A program made the translations under genes and the position numbers. Below are positions 1 to 6,365 of a stretch of 64,000 nt of DNA, one piece after another (the stretch's first letter is position 1; the number at the start of each line of letters is the position of its first letter). The stretch comes from Streptomyces sp. XY006 (GTDB lineage: Bacteria > Actinomycetota > Actinomycetes > Streptomycetales > Streptomycetaceae), in the NCBI RefSeq assembly GCF_002237655.1, contig NZ_NOKT01000008.1, positions 124,001-188,000 of the forward strand, given 5' to 3'. Under the pieces are notes generated by a model. The model saw only the letters and a program-made list of their open reading frames with translations. It searched no databases and was not told the DNA's origin.

Positions 1-518
1 AGGTGCCCGACGGCTGGGCCGCCGCCGGCATCGCCCTGTCCTGCGCGGGCCTGACCGGCGTCGCCCTGTGGGGACTGCGTGGGCGCCGGCCCGACTGGGC
101 GGCGATCGGGGCGGCCCTGGCGACCGGGCTGACCATCGCCGCGTACACCGTCGTCGACGGTCTCGGCGTGCGCGCCTCCGGCTCGTCGCTGGGGTACATC
201 GCCTGGCTGATGGCGGTGCAGGGGGTGGTGCTCCCGGCGTACGCCGTGTGGCGGTGGCGCGGGCGGACCGTGGCGGTGCTGCGGCCCTTCGCCGTGCTCG
301 GGCTGGTCGGCGCGGCGCTGTCCGTCGCCGCCTACGCGCTCGTCCTGTGGGCCCAGACCCGCGCCGCCCTGGCCCCCATCGCGGCCCTGCGGGAGTCGTC
401 CATCATCGTGGGCGCGGCGATCGGGGCCGTGTTCTTCAAGGAGCGGTTCGGGGCGCCGAGGATCGCGGCGGCGGGGCTGCTCGTCGTCGGGATCGGGCTG
501 ATGCTGCACGCCGGATAG
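1..518 (+). CDS. DMT/EamA-type membrane transporter, 3' part
   Basis: This is the C-terminal part of an integral membrane protein in the drug/metabolite transporter (EamA) superfamily. The visible 171 residues are about half of a usual ten-helix DMT protein, so the gene probably begins before the window; the GTG at position 3 is only an internal codon. Five or more hydrophobic segments are visible. The terminal pattern is typical of EamA repeats: a helix with RESS followed by a conserved FKERFG turn and a last helix ending in GIGLMLHAG. DMT proteins export or import small metabolites, but the substrate cannot be read from sequence. It is followed 72 bases later by a separate small gene with its own strong ribosome site. 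Confidence 0.8.
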   Translation, partial: VPDGWAAAGIALSCAGLTGVALWGLRGRRPDWAAIGAALATGLTIAAYTVVDGLGVRASGSSLGYIAWLMAVQGVVLPAYAVWRWRGRTVAVLRPFAVLGLVGAALSVAAYALVLWAQTRAALAPIAALRESSIIVGAAIGAVFFKERFGAPRIAAAGLLVVGIGLMLHAG

Positions 519-590
519 GCCCCGGGAGGACGGGTGCGTGCGGCGGGTGGGAGGAGCACCCTGGAACTAGACGTTCCGGAGGTGATCCAC

Positions 591-866
591 ATGATGCACA
601 CCACGACGGGATGGCACGTGGAGCTGGAGTTCATGGAGGACGACCAGCACACGCGCGCCGCCGCGATGGTCCGGTTGCCCGACGGCACCGAGGTACGGGC
701 GCACGGGCACGCCAACCGGCACCGGTCCGACGCGAATCAGCCCCGGGTCGGGGAGGAGATCGCCGGGGCCCGGGCGCTCAACGAACTCGCCATGCAGTTG
801 CTGACCAAGGCGCACGAGGAGATCGACCAGGCGTCCGGGCGGACCTCCCACCCGATCCACGTCTAG
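591..866 (+). CDS. DUF1876 family small protein
   Basis: A 91-residue soluble protein of the actinobacterial DUF1876 family, whose members are small, cytosolic and of unknown function. The start is set by an exceptionally long match to the 16S rRNA 3' end, GGAGGTGATCC at 578-588, 8 bases before the first of two adjacent ATG codons (591 and 594). The longer open frame back to 534 has no such site. The sequence shows the family layout: an N-terminal beta strand (TGWHVELEF), an acidic patch, a central V-LPDGTEVRA-G-A strand-turn and a C-terminal helix rich in Leu and Ala (ALNELAMQLL). No enzymatic motif, signal peptide or membrane segment is visible. I cannot assign a function. Confidence 0.85.
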   Translation: MMHTTTGWHVELEFMEDDQHTRAAAMVRLPDGTEVRAHGHANRHRSDANQPRVGEEIAGARALNELAMQLLTKAHEEIDQASGRTSHPIHV

Positions 867-882
867 GGCGCGCCAGAGGCTC

Positions 883-2055
883 TTACCGGGGCTGCCGGTT
901 CAGTACGTCGCGCACCGCCCGCACCAGGCCCTGGGCCCGCGGATCCGCCGTGACCGTCTTGCGGAAGCCGTTGGTGACGTAGCCGAAGGCGATCCCCGAC
1001 TCCGGGTCGGCGAAGCCGAGGGCGCCGCCGCGGCCCGGGTGGCCGAAGGAACCCGGGGCGAGGAAGGGGGAGGCGGTGCCGTGCAGCATGTAGCCGAGGC
1101 CGAAGCGGGTGCCGACCACCAGGACCCGGTCGGGGCCCGCCGACTCCTCGGCCCGGGCCAGTTCCACCGTCTCCGGCGTGAACAGGCGGGGGGTGCCGGC
1201 CGTGTCGCCGATCAGTGCCGCGTAGAAGCGGGCCAGTCCGTCCGCCGTCGCCACGGCGTTGGTCGCGGGCAGGGCCGCCGCGAGGTAGGCGAGGTCGTTC
1301 TGCTCCGGGAACGGGGTGATGGCGGCGAAGGCGCGGCGCGTGAGGGAGTCGGCATCCCGGTAGGCCTCGGTGACCGAGCGCTTGGGGCGGGCGCGCAGCC
1401 CGCCGGCCGGCTCGGGGCCCTCCACCCGGCCCACGCGGCCGACCCGTCCGGCTTCCGACTCCGGCAGGCCGAGCCACAGGTCCAGCCCGAGCGGGCCGGT
1501 GATCTGCGCGGCCAGCCACTCGCCGGTGCCCTGCCCGGTGACGCGCCGCACCAGCTCGTCGACCAGCCAGCCGTACGTCAGCGCGTGGTAGCCGTGGTCG
1601 GTGCCCGGCTCCCAGACCGGCGCCTGCGCGGCGACGGCCTGCGGACCGCACAGCGGGTCGAGGGCCTCCTCGGGGGTGAGGGGCCGGTCCAGGACCGGGA
1701 TCCCGGCCCGGTGGTTCAGCACGTGCCGGACCAGCACCCGTTCCTTGCCCTGGGCCTTGAACTCGGGCCAGTAGTGGCCCACCGGCGCGTCCAGGTCGAG
1801 CAGTCCGCGCTGGCGCAGCAGCAGCAGGACGGCCGCCGCGACGCCCTTCGTCGCCGAGCGCACCACCTGGGCGGTGCCCCGCTCCCAGGGGGCGGTGCCG
1901 TCGACGTCCCTCGTGCCGGCCCACAGTCCGACGACCGGGCGCCCGTGCCGGAGGACGGAGACGGCCGCGCCCCGTTCCCCGAGGGCCTCGAAGTTGCGCA
2001 CGAACGCTTCCCTGACCGGCTCGAAGCCCTCGGCCACTGTGCCGTGCACGTCCAC
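883..2055 (-). CDS. beta-lactamase/EstB-family serine hydrolase
   Basis: A 390-residue member of the class C beta-lactamase fold group (PF00144), which contains esterases and DD-peptidases as well as lactamases. The SxxK nucleophile motif is SATK at residues 67-70. The tyrosine motif lies in a GYHALTYGW segment. The third motif is the HPGRGG type found in esterase-like members rather than the KTG of true beta-lactamases. No signal peptide is visible, so it is probably cytoplasmic. The GTG at 2055 is chosen because GGAGGAG lies 7 bases upstream; the frame extends to 2100 only through a TTG. It lies 37 bp downstream of ohr in the same direction and may be the last gene of that transcript. An esterase is the best guess; the substrate is unknown. 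Confidence 0.85.
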   Translation of the reverse strand: MDVHGTVAEGFEPVREAFVRNFEALGERGAAVSVLRHGRPVVGLWAGTRDVDGTAPWERGTAQVVRSATKGVAAAVLLLLRQRGLLDLDAPVGHYWPEFKAQGKERVLVRHVLNHRAGIPVLDRPLTPEEALDPLCGPQAVAAQAPVWEPGTDHGYHALTYGWLVDELVRRVTGQGTGEWLAAQITGPLGLDLWLGLPESEAGRVGRVGRVEGPEPAGGLRARPKRSVTEAYRDADSLTRRAFAAITPFPEQNDLAYLAAALPATNAVATADGLARFYAALIGDTAGTPRLFTPETVELARAEESAGPDRVLVVGTRFGLGYMLHGTASPFLAPGSFGHPGRGGALGFADPESGIAFGYVTNGFRKTVTADPRAQGLVRAVRDVLNRQPR

Positions 2056-2092
2056 GTCCGTACTCCTCCTCGTCGCGCCGGTTCGCTCCCCT

Positions 2093-2548
2093 TCACCCAA
2101 GCAGGATGGTCACGTCGATGTTCCCGCGGGTCGCGTTCGAGTACGGGCAGACCTCGTGGGCCGCGTCCACCAGCCGCGTCGCGAGGTCGGGGTCGAGGAC
2201 CGGCAGGGAGACGCTGAGGGCCACGGCGAGGCCGTAGCCGCGCTGCTTGTTGGGGCCGATGCCGACCTTCGCGGCGACCGTGGAGCCGGTGAGGTCGTAG
2301 CCCTCGCGGTTGCCGACGAGGATCAGGGCGTTGTGGAAGCAGGAGCTGTAGCCGGCCGCGAAGAGCTGCTCGGGGTTGGTGCCGTTGCCGTCGCCGCCGA
2401 GCTGCGGGGGCATCGCGACCTTGAGGTCGAGCTGCCCGTCCTGGCTGGTGACATAGCCCTCGCGGCCGCCGTGGGCGGTGGCCTCGGCGACGTACATGAT
2501 CTTCGTGGGCCGGGTGTCTCCGGCGACGGCGGCGGTGGCTTCGGTCAT
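2093..2548 (-). CDS. ohr: organic hydroperoxide resistance protein Ohr
   Basis: A 151-residue thiol peroxidase of the Ohr/OsmC family. It reduces organic and lipid hydroperoxides in the cytosol, using a reactive Cys pair recharged by lipoylated proteins. Both catalytic cysteines are present: Cys70 in AGYSSCFHNAL and Cys134 in VCPYSNATRGN. Length and the TATA-HGGREG N-terminal segment are normal for Ohr. The start is ATG 2548 with GGGGAAGG upstream; the longer frame to 2638 reads back into the promoter region. The gene lies directly downstream of the MarR-type regulator ohrR, with about 105 bp between them carrying repeat sequences suited to a regulator. S. coelicolor has several Ohr paralogues; this appears to be the one beside the cobalt/nickel importer genes. 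Confidence 0.93.
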   Translation of the reverse strand: MTEATAAVAGDTRPTKIMYVAEATAHGGREGYVTSQDGQLDLKVAMPPQLGGDGNGTNPEQLFAAGYSSCFHNALILVGNREGYDLTGSTVAAKVGIGPNKQRGYGLAVALSVSLPVLDPDLATRLVDAAHEVCPYSNATRGNIDVTILLG

Positions 2549-2570
2549 GGTGGGCCTTCCCCAGGAACAG

Positions 2571-2596
2571 GTGCGCACAAGTAGATCGTGCACAAG
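2571..2596 (-). promoter_or_regulatory. candidate OhrR operator upstream of ohr
   Basis: In the 105-bp gap between ohrR and ohr, two short palindromes, GTGCGCAC (2571-2578) and GTGCAC (2588-2593), form a direct repeat of GCACAAG at 2575 and 2590, 15 bp apart. They end about 23 bp before the ohr start codon, where a repressor would block transcription. I infer an OhrR site from position and repetition only; the sequence does not match the AT-rich Bacillus site. Confidence 0.4.
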
Positions 2597-2653
2597 GTAC
2601 TGACCGGTAACACGCCGGTGGTCAGCAGGGGTCGGCAACCCGGGGTAACCGGC

Positions 2654-3115
2654 TCAGCGGGCCCGGTCCGCCGCCGCGCCCGCCCGCTGCGCCAGCACTC
2701 CCAGCTCCGCGCGCAGCCGGGCGACCTCGGCCGTGTCCAGACCCGTCGCCGCCAGCAGCGCCCCGGGCACCCGGGCCGCGCGCTCGCGCAGTTCCTCCCC
2801 GCGCCCGGTCACCGCCACGCGCACCGACCGCTCGTCGCGCGCCGAGCGCTCACGCCGGACCAGACCCGCCGCCTCCAGCCGCTTCAGCAGCGGCGAGACC
2901 GTGCCGTAGTCGAGCCGCAGGGCCGCGGCCAGTTCCTTGACCGGGATCTCGCCGCGCTCCCACAGCACGAGCAGCACGAGGTACTGGGGATATGTGAGGC
3001 CGAGATCGTCGAGGAGGGGACGGTAGGCGGCCGTCACCGCGCGCTGGGCGGCGTACAGCGCGAAGCACAGCTGCTGGTCCAGCAGCAGCGACGCGTCGCT
3101 CTCCTCGTTCGTCAC
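2654..3115 (-). CDS. ohrR: MarR-family organic peroxide sensor OhrR
   Basis: A 153-residue winged-helix MarR-family regulator. OhrR proteins repress ohr until an organic peroxide oxidises one N-terminal cysteine. That cysteine is present as Cys17 in LDQQLCFALYAA, the conserved OhrR position, and the following LTYPQYLVLLVLWE and DYGTVSPLLKRLEAAGLV helices match the OhrR subgroup. The GTG at 3115 is the only start consistent with family length. Its downstream neighbour is ohr. Upstream it is separated by only 10 bp from the stop codon of the cbiO-like ATPase gene, so read-through from the metal importer operon, or a promoter inside cbiO, must supply its transcript. Confidence 0.9.
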   Translation of the reverse strand: MTNEESDASLLLDQQLCFALYAAQRAVTAAYRPLLDDLGLTYPQYLVLLVLWERGEIPVKELAAALRLDYGTVSPLLKRLEAAGLVRRERSARDERSVRVAVTGRGEELRERAARVPGALLAATGLDTAEVARLRAELGVLAQRAGAAADRAR

Positions 3116-3125
3116 GCGCCCATTG

Positions 3126-3893
3126 TCACGGACGGGCGGGCGCGGCCGGCACGGAACGCGGATCGAAACCGAACGGCAGCTCCAAGCGGTGGGCCCGCAT
3201 CAGCTCCTCGTCGGAGAGCAGCTCACCGGTCGGGCCGTCCGCCGCGATCACGCCCTCGCTGAGGATCAGGGAGCGCGGGCACAGCTCCAGCGCGTAGGGG
3301 AGGTCGTGCGTGACCATCAGCACGGTCACGTCCAGGGAGCGCAGGATGTCGGCCAGTTCGCGGCGGGAGGCGGGATCGAGGTTGGAGGAGGGCTCGTCCA
3401 GGACGAGGATCTCCGGCTCCATCGCCAGCACGGTCGCGACGGCCACCCGGCGGCGCTGCCCGAAGGAGAGGTGGTGCGGCGGCCGGTCCTTGAACTCCGC
3501 CATGCCGACCCGCTCCAGCGCCCGCTGCACGCGCTCCTCCAGCTCCGGGCCCTTCAGCCCGGCCGCCGCCGGCCCGAACGCCACGTCCTCGCGGACCGTC
3601 GGCATGAACAGCTGGTCGTCCGGGTCCTGGAAGACGATGCCGACCCGGCGCCTGACCTCGGCCATGTTCCGCTTGTCCACGGGCAGCCCGGCCACCGTCA
3701 CCGTGCCGGCGCCGGCGGTCAGGATGCCGTTGAGGTGCAGCACCAGGGTCGTCTTGCCGGCGCCGTTCGGCCCGAGCAGCGCGACCCGCTCGCCGCGGGC
3801 GAGGGAGAAGTCGACCCCGAAGAGGGCCTGGTGTCCGTCGGGGTAGGCGAAGGCGAGGCCGGAGACCTCCAGAGAAGCAGTCACAGGGTCCAT
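3126..3893 (-). CDS. cbiO: cobalt/nickel ECF transporter ATPase CbiO
   Basis: A 255-residue ABC ATPase that energises the CbiM/CbiQ metal importer. Visible motifs are Walker A GPNGAGKTT, Q-loop VFQDPDDQLF (typical of ECF ATPases), signature LSFGQRRR, Walker B ILVLDEPSSNLDP and switch His in VTHDLPYAL. The ATG at 3893 overlaps the end of cbiQ by 13 bp; an in-frame GTG at 3884 would give the classic 4-bp GTGA overlap and is a real alternative. It is the third gene of a tightly packed cbiM-cbiQ-cbiO operon. Whether Co or Ni is carried cannot be told from the ATPase. Confidence 0.92.
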   Translation of the reverse strand: MDPVTASLEVSGLAFAYPDGHQALFGVDFSLARGERVALLGPNGAGKTTLVLHLNGILTAGAGTVTVAGLPVDKRNMAEVRRRVGIVFQDPDDQLFMPTVREDVAFGPAAAGLKGPELEERVQRALERVGMAEFKDRPPHHLSFGQRRRVAVATVLAMEPEILVLDEPSSNLDPASRRELADILRSLDVTVLMVTHDLPYALELCPRSLILSEGVIAADGPTGELLSDEELMRAHRLELPFGFDPRSVPAAPARP

Positions 3894-4642
3894 CCCAGCA
3901 GACAGACGGCGAGCGCCGCGCCCGGGAGGGCGAGTGCGTACGACCACTGCGCCCGGGACGCGGTCACCTCGTCGATGACCGGCATGGACCCGGCGTACCC
4001 GCGGCTGAGCATGGCCAGGTGCACGCGCTCCCCGCGCTCGTAGGAGCGGATGAACAGCGCGCCCGCCGACTTCGCGAGCACCCCCCAGTGCCGCACGCCC
4101 CGGGCCTCGAAGCCGCGCGACTCGCGGGCGATCCGCATGCGCCGCATCTCGTCGGTGATGACGTCGCCATAGCGGATCATGAAGGACGCGATCTGCACCA
4201 GGAGCGGCGGCAGCCTGAGCCGCTGCAGGCCGAGGAGGAGTTCGCGCAGCTCCGTGGTGGCGGCGAGCAGCACGGACGCGGCCACGCCGAGGGTGCCCTT
4301 GGCGAGCACGTTCCAGGCGCCCCACAGGCCGTTCACGCTGAGGGACAGCCCGAGAACCTCGACCCGCTCGCCCTCCGCCACGAACGGCATGAGCACCGCG
4401 AACGCCACGAACGGCACCTCGATCAGCAGCCGCCTGAGCAGGAAGGCGGCGGGCACGCGCGCGACGTACGCGACGACCCCCAGTAGGACGGCGTAGAGGC
4501 CGAAGGCCCACATCGCCTCCCGCGGTGTCGACACCACGACCACCACGAAGGCGAACACGGCGGCGAGCTTGGTGTGCGGGGGCAGACCGTGCACGGGCGA
4601 GTGCCCGTGCCGGTAGAGCTTGTGCGCGTGCCCGGCGCCCAT
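3881..4642 (-). CDS. cbiQ: ECF transporter transmembrane subunit CbiQ
   Basis: A 253-residue integral membrane protein, the T component of a cobalt/nickel ECF importer. It couples the ATPase to the metal-binding CbiM subunit. It has about five hydrophobic segments and the two cytoplasmic Ala-Arg-Gly-type coupling motifs of the family, seen as RESRGFEARG and HLAMLSRGYAG. The histidine-rich N-terminus (GAGHAHKLYRHGHSPVH) precedes the conserved LPPHTKL start of the fold and could bind metal. The ATG lies one base after the cbiM stop codon, which implies translational coupling. Confidence 0.93.
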   Translation of the reverse strand: MGAGHAHKLYRHGHSPVHGLPPHTKLAAVFAFVVVVVSTPREAMWAFGLYAVLLGVVAYVARVPAAFLLRRLLIEVPFVAFAVLMPFVAEGERVEVLGLSLSVNGLWGAWNVLAKGTLGVAASVLLAATTELRELLLGLQRLRLPPLLVQIASFMIRYGDVITDEMRRMRIARESRGFEARGVRHWGVLAKSAGALFIRSYERGERVHLAMLSRGYAGSMPVIDEVTASRAQWSYALALPGAALAVCLLGWTL

Positions 4643-4643
4643 G

Positions 4644-5723
4644 TCAGACGTTCTCCCGGGCGGGCTGCTCCGCCGAGGACCCCTCCACGGCGGTGGGCGA
4701 GGCGTCCGCGGTACGGCGGCGGCGCACCGCCCAGAACACGCCCGTGCCGGCGACCACCGTCACGCCCACGCCGATGACCCCGGCCAGCCCTCCGGACAGG
4801 CGCGCGTCGTCGACGTCCTTGACGCCGTAGTCGGCGAGCGGGGAGTCCGCCACGGCGTGCTCCTCGGCCTGCTTGTCGATGCCGTGGTCGGAGGCGACCT
4901 TCTCCAGGCCGTCCGGGTCGGCGGAGGCGTAGAAGCTGACGAATCCGGCGAGGACGAGCGAGGTGACCAGGCCGGTGATCCACAGCGTGCGCCGGGAGGT
5001 GCGGGCGGCGACGGGGGCGGGCTCGGCACCGGGCGCGTCGACGAGTTCGCCGTTGACCCGCAGCTTCAGCTTCTGCTCCAGCCCGCGCGCCCCGTGCACG
5101 AGATCCGGCCGCACGGCGATGACGGCACCCACCGTCAGCGCGGTGATCACCGCCTCACCGATGCCGATGAGCACGTGCACGCCGACCATGGCGGTGGCGA
5201 CCTTGCCGATCGAGACGTCGGTGGTGCCGCCGACGGCGTACATCAGCGTGAAGGCCAGGGCGGCGGCCGGGACGGACACCAGGGCGGCGACGAACGAGGC
5301 CGCGGTGACCGAGCGGCGGGTGCGGGGCAGCACCTTCACCAGGCCGCGGAAGAGGGCGTAGGCCACCACCACGGTGACGATGCCCATGTTGGTGATGTTG
5401 ACGCCGAGCGCCGTCAGACCGCCGTCGGCGAAGAGGATGCCCTGCATGAGCAGGACGACGGAGACGCACAGGACGCCCGTGTACGGCCCCACGAGGATCG
5501 CGGCGAGCGCTCCGCCGAGCAGATGGCCGCTGGTCCCCGCCGCGACGGGGAAGTTCAGCATCTGCACGGCGAAGATGAACGCCGCGACGAGGCCGGCCAG
5601 CGGTGCCGTGCGCTCGTCGAGCTCACGCCGTGCGCCGCGCAGGCTCACGGCGACGGCGCCCGCGGCGATCACACCGGTGGCCGCGGAGGTGGGGGCGTTG
5701 ATGAAGCCGTCAGGTACATGCAC
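4644..5723 (-). CDS. cbiM: CbiM metal-binding subunit with CbiN-like PDGLE domain
   Basis: A 359-residue fusion. Residues 1 to about 225 are CbiM, the substrate-capture subunit. It starts with the diagnostic VHVPDGF motif, whose His2 and N-terminus coordinate the metal, and continues with several membrane helices including NFPVAAGTSGHLLGG. After a charged linker (about 225-260), the C-terminal region has one helix, an extracellular stretch with the signature PDGLE, and a final helix, which together replace the separate CbiN subunit. The GTG start at 5723 is fixed because His2 must follow it directly. The upstream region (5724-5892) is AT-rich and carries paired direct repeats. No cobalamin riboswitch was recognised there. 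Confidence 0.92.
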   Translation of the reverse strand: MHVPDGFINAPTSAATGVIAAGAVAVSLRGARRELDERTAPLAGLVAAFIFAVQMLNFPVAAGTSGHLLGGALAAILVGPYTGVLCVSVVLLMQGILFADGGLTALGVNITNMGIVTVVVAYALFRGLVKVLPRTRRSVTAASFVAALVSVPAAALAFTLMYAVGGTTDVSIGKVATAMVGVHVLIGIGEAVITALTVGAVIAVRPDLVHGARGLEQKLKLRVNGELVDAPGAEPAPVAARTSRRTLWITGLVTSLVLAGFVSFYASADPDGLEKVASDHGIDKQAEEHAVADSPLADYGVKDVDDARLSGGLAGVIGVGVTVVAGTGVFWAVRRRRTADASPTAVEGSSAEQPARENV

Positions 5724-5742
5724 CGTTCGATGATGTGGCTAG

Positions 5743-5799
5743 ATGCGAACGATATGCAAGAGCGTGCTCCTCGTTTTATCTCATGCGTGATATATGCGG
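5743..5799 (-). promoter_or_regulatory. tandem 6-5-6 repeats, candidate nickel regulator site
   Basis: Two copies of a 17-bp element lie 40 bp apart upstream of cbiM. Read on the minus strand they are TTGCAT-N5-TCGCAT (5759-5743) and CCGCAT-N5-ACGCAT (5799-5783). The half-site and 5-bp spacing resemble the Nur box of S. coelicolor as I remember it (tTGCaa-N5-ttGCAA). If correct, the importer is nickel-regulated rather than cobalt-regulated. The elements occupy the likely promoter of cbiM and lie about 95-150 bp upstream of the divergent ssg gene. Confidence 0.45.
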
Positions 5800-5892
5800 T
5801 CTCCGCGGGCGCAATCCGGAAAATATGGGACATTGGAGAAGGGGTGGACGCACATTCTCTCCACAGATGGCGCACGGTGAAGGGGCTGTCCG

Positions 5893-6258
5893 ATGTCCGT
5901 AGTCGAGCAGTACGCGCGAGCCCACATCGTCACGGACGCGGCGGTCCCGCTGATCGACGAGCTGGAGGCGATTCCGGTCACCCTGCGGTACGACCCCGAG
6001 CACGACCCGCGCCACGTGCGGATCGGGCTGCCCGGGGCGCACGGACGGGAGTGGACCTTCGACCGCCGGCTGCTGGAGGAGGGGCTGCGGGCCCCGGTGG
6101 GCAGCGGCGAGGTGCGGGTGTGGCCGTGCGGCCGGGTGCAGGCCATCGTGGAGTTCCACTCCGCGCAGGGCGTGTCGGTGGTGCAGTTCGAGCGGCAGAC
6201 GCTGCTGCGGTTCCTGCGGCGGACGTACACGGCCGCCGCGGAACCGGTCACGCACTAG
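5893..6258 (+). CDS. ssgE: SsgA-like sporulation/cell division protein
   Basis: A 121-residue SsgA-like protein (SALP). This family is limited to sporulating actinomycetes and controls septum placement and spore-wall events; SsgE has been linked to spore separation. Family hallmarks are the VPLIDELEAIPVTLRYDPEHDP segment, the FDRRLLEEGLRAPVGSGEVRVWPC core and a short basic C-terminal helix. Length is typical. The ATG has GAAGGGG 8 bases upstream. Assignment to SsgE rather than another paralogue rests on remembered synteny (beside twin PBP genes in S. coelicolor), so the symbol is less certain than the family. Pairing with PBP genes on the facing strand fits the idea that SALPs work with peptidoglycan enzymes. 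Confidence 0.85.
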   Translation: MSVVEQYARAHIVTDAAVPLIDELEAIPVTLRYDPEHDPRHVRIGLPGAHGREWTFDRRLLEEGLRAPVGSGEVRVWPCGRVQAIVEFHSAQGVSVVQFERQTLLRFLRRTYTAAAEPVTH

Positions 6259-6314
6259 ACCCCGGGGCTCAGACCCCGGCGCTCCGGTCTCGGGGCTCCG
6301 GGCCCGGTGCTCAG

Positions 6315-6365
6315 CCGTCCCGGGTGCTCAGCCGTCCCGGGTGCTCGGCCGTCCCGGGTGCTCAG
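6315..6365. repeat. 17-bp tandem repeat x3 over a PBP stop codon
   Basis: Three near-identical 17-bp units (CCGTCCCGGGTGCTCAG; 6315, 6332, 6349), preceded by degenerate copies from about 6264, fill the gap between the convergent ssg-like and PBP genes. The stop codon of the PBP gene (minus strand, 6362-6364) lies in the last unit, so each intact unit carries a TGA in that frame. Confidence 0.8.

Noticed and set aside
5724..5892. possible cobalamin riboswitch upstream of cbiM
   Set aside because: No B12-box-like sequence or long structured leader was found; the region is AT-rich with direct repeats instead.
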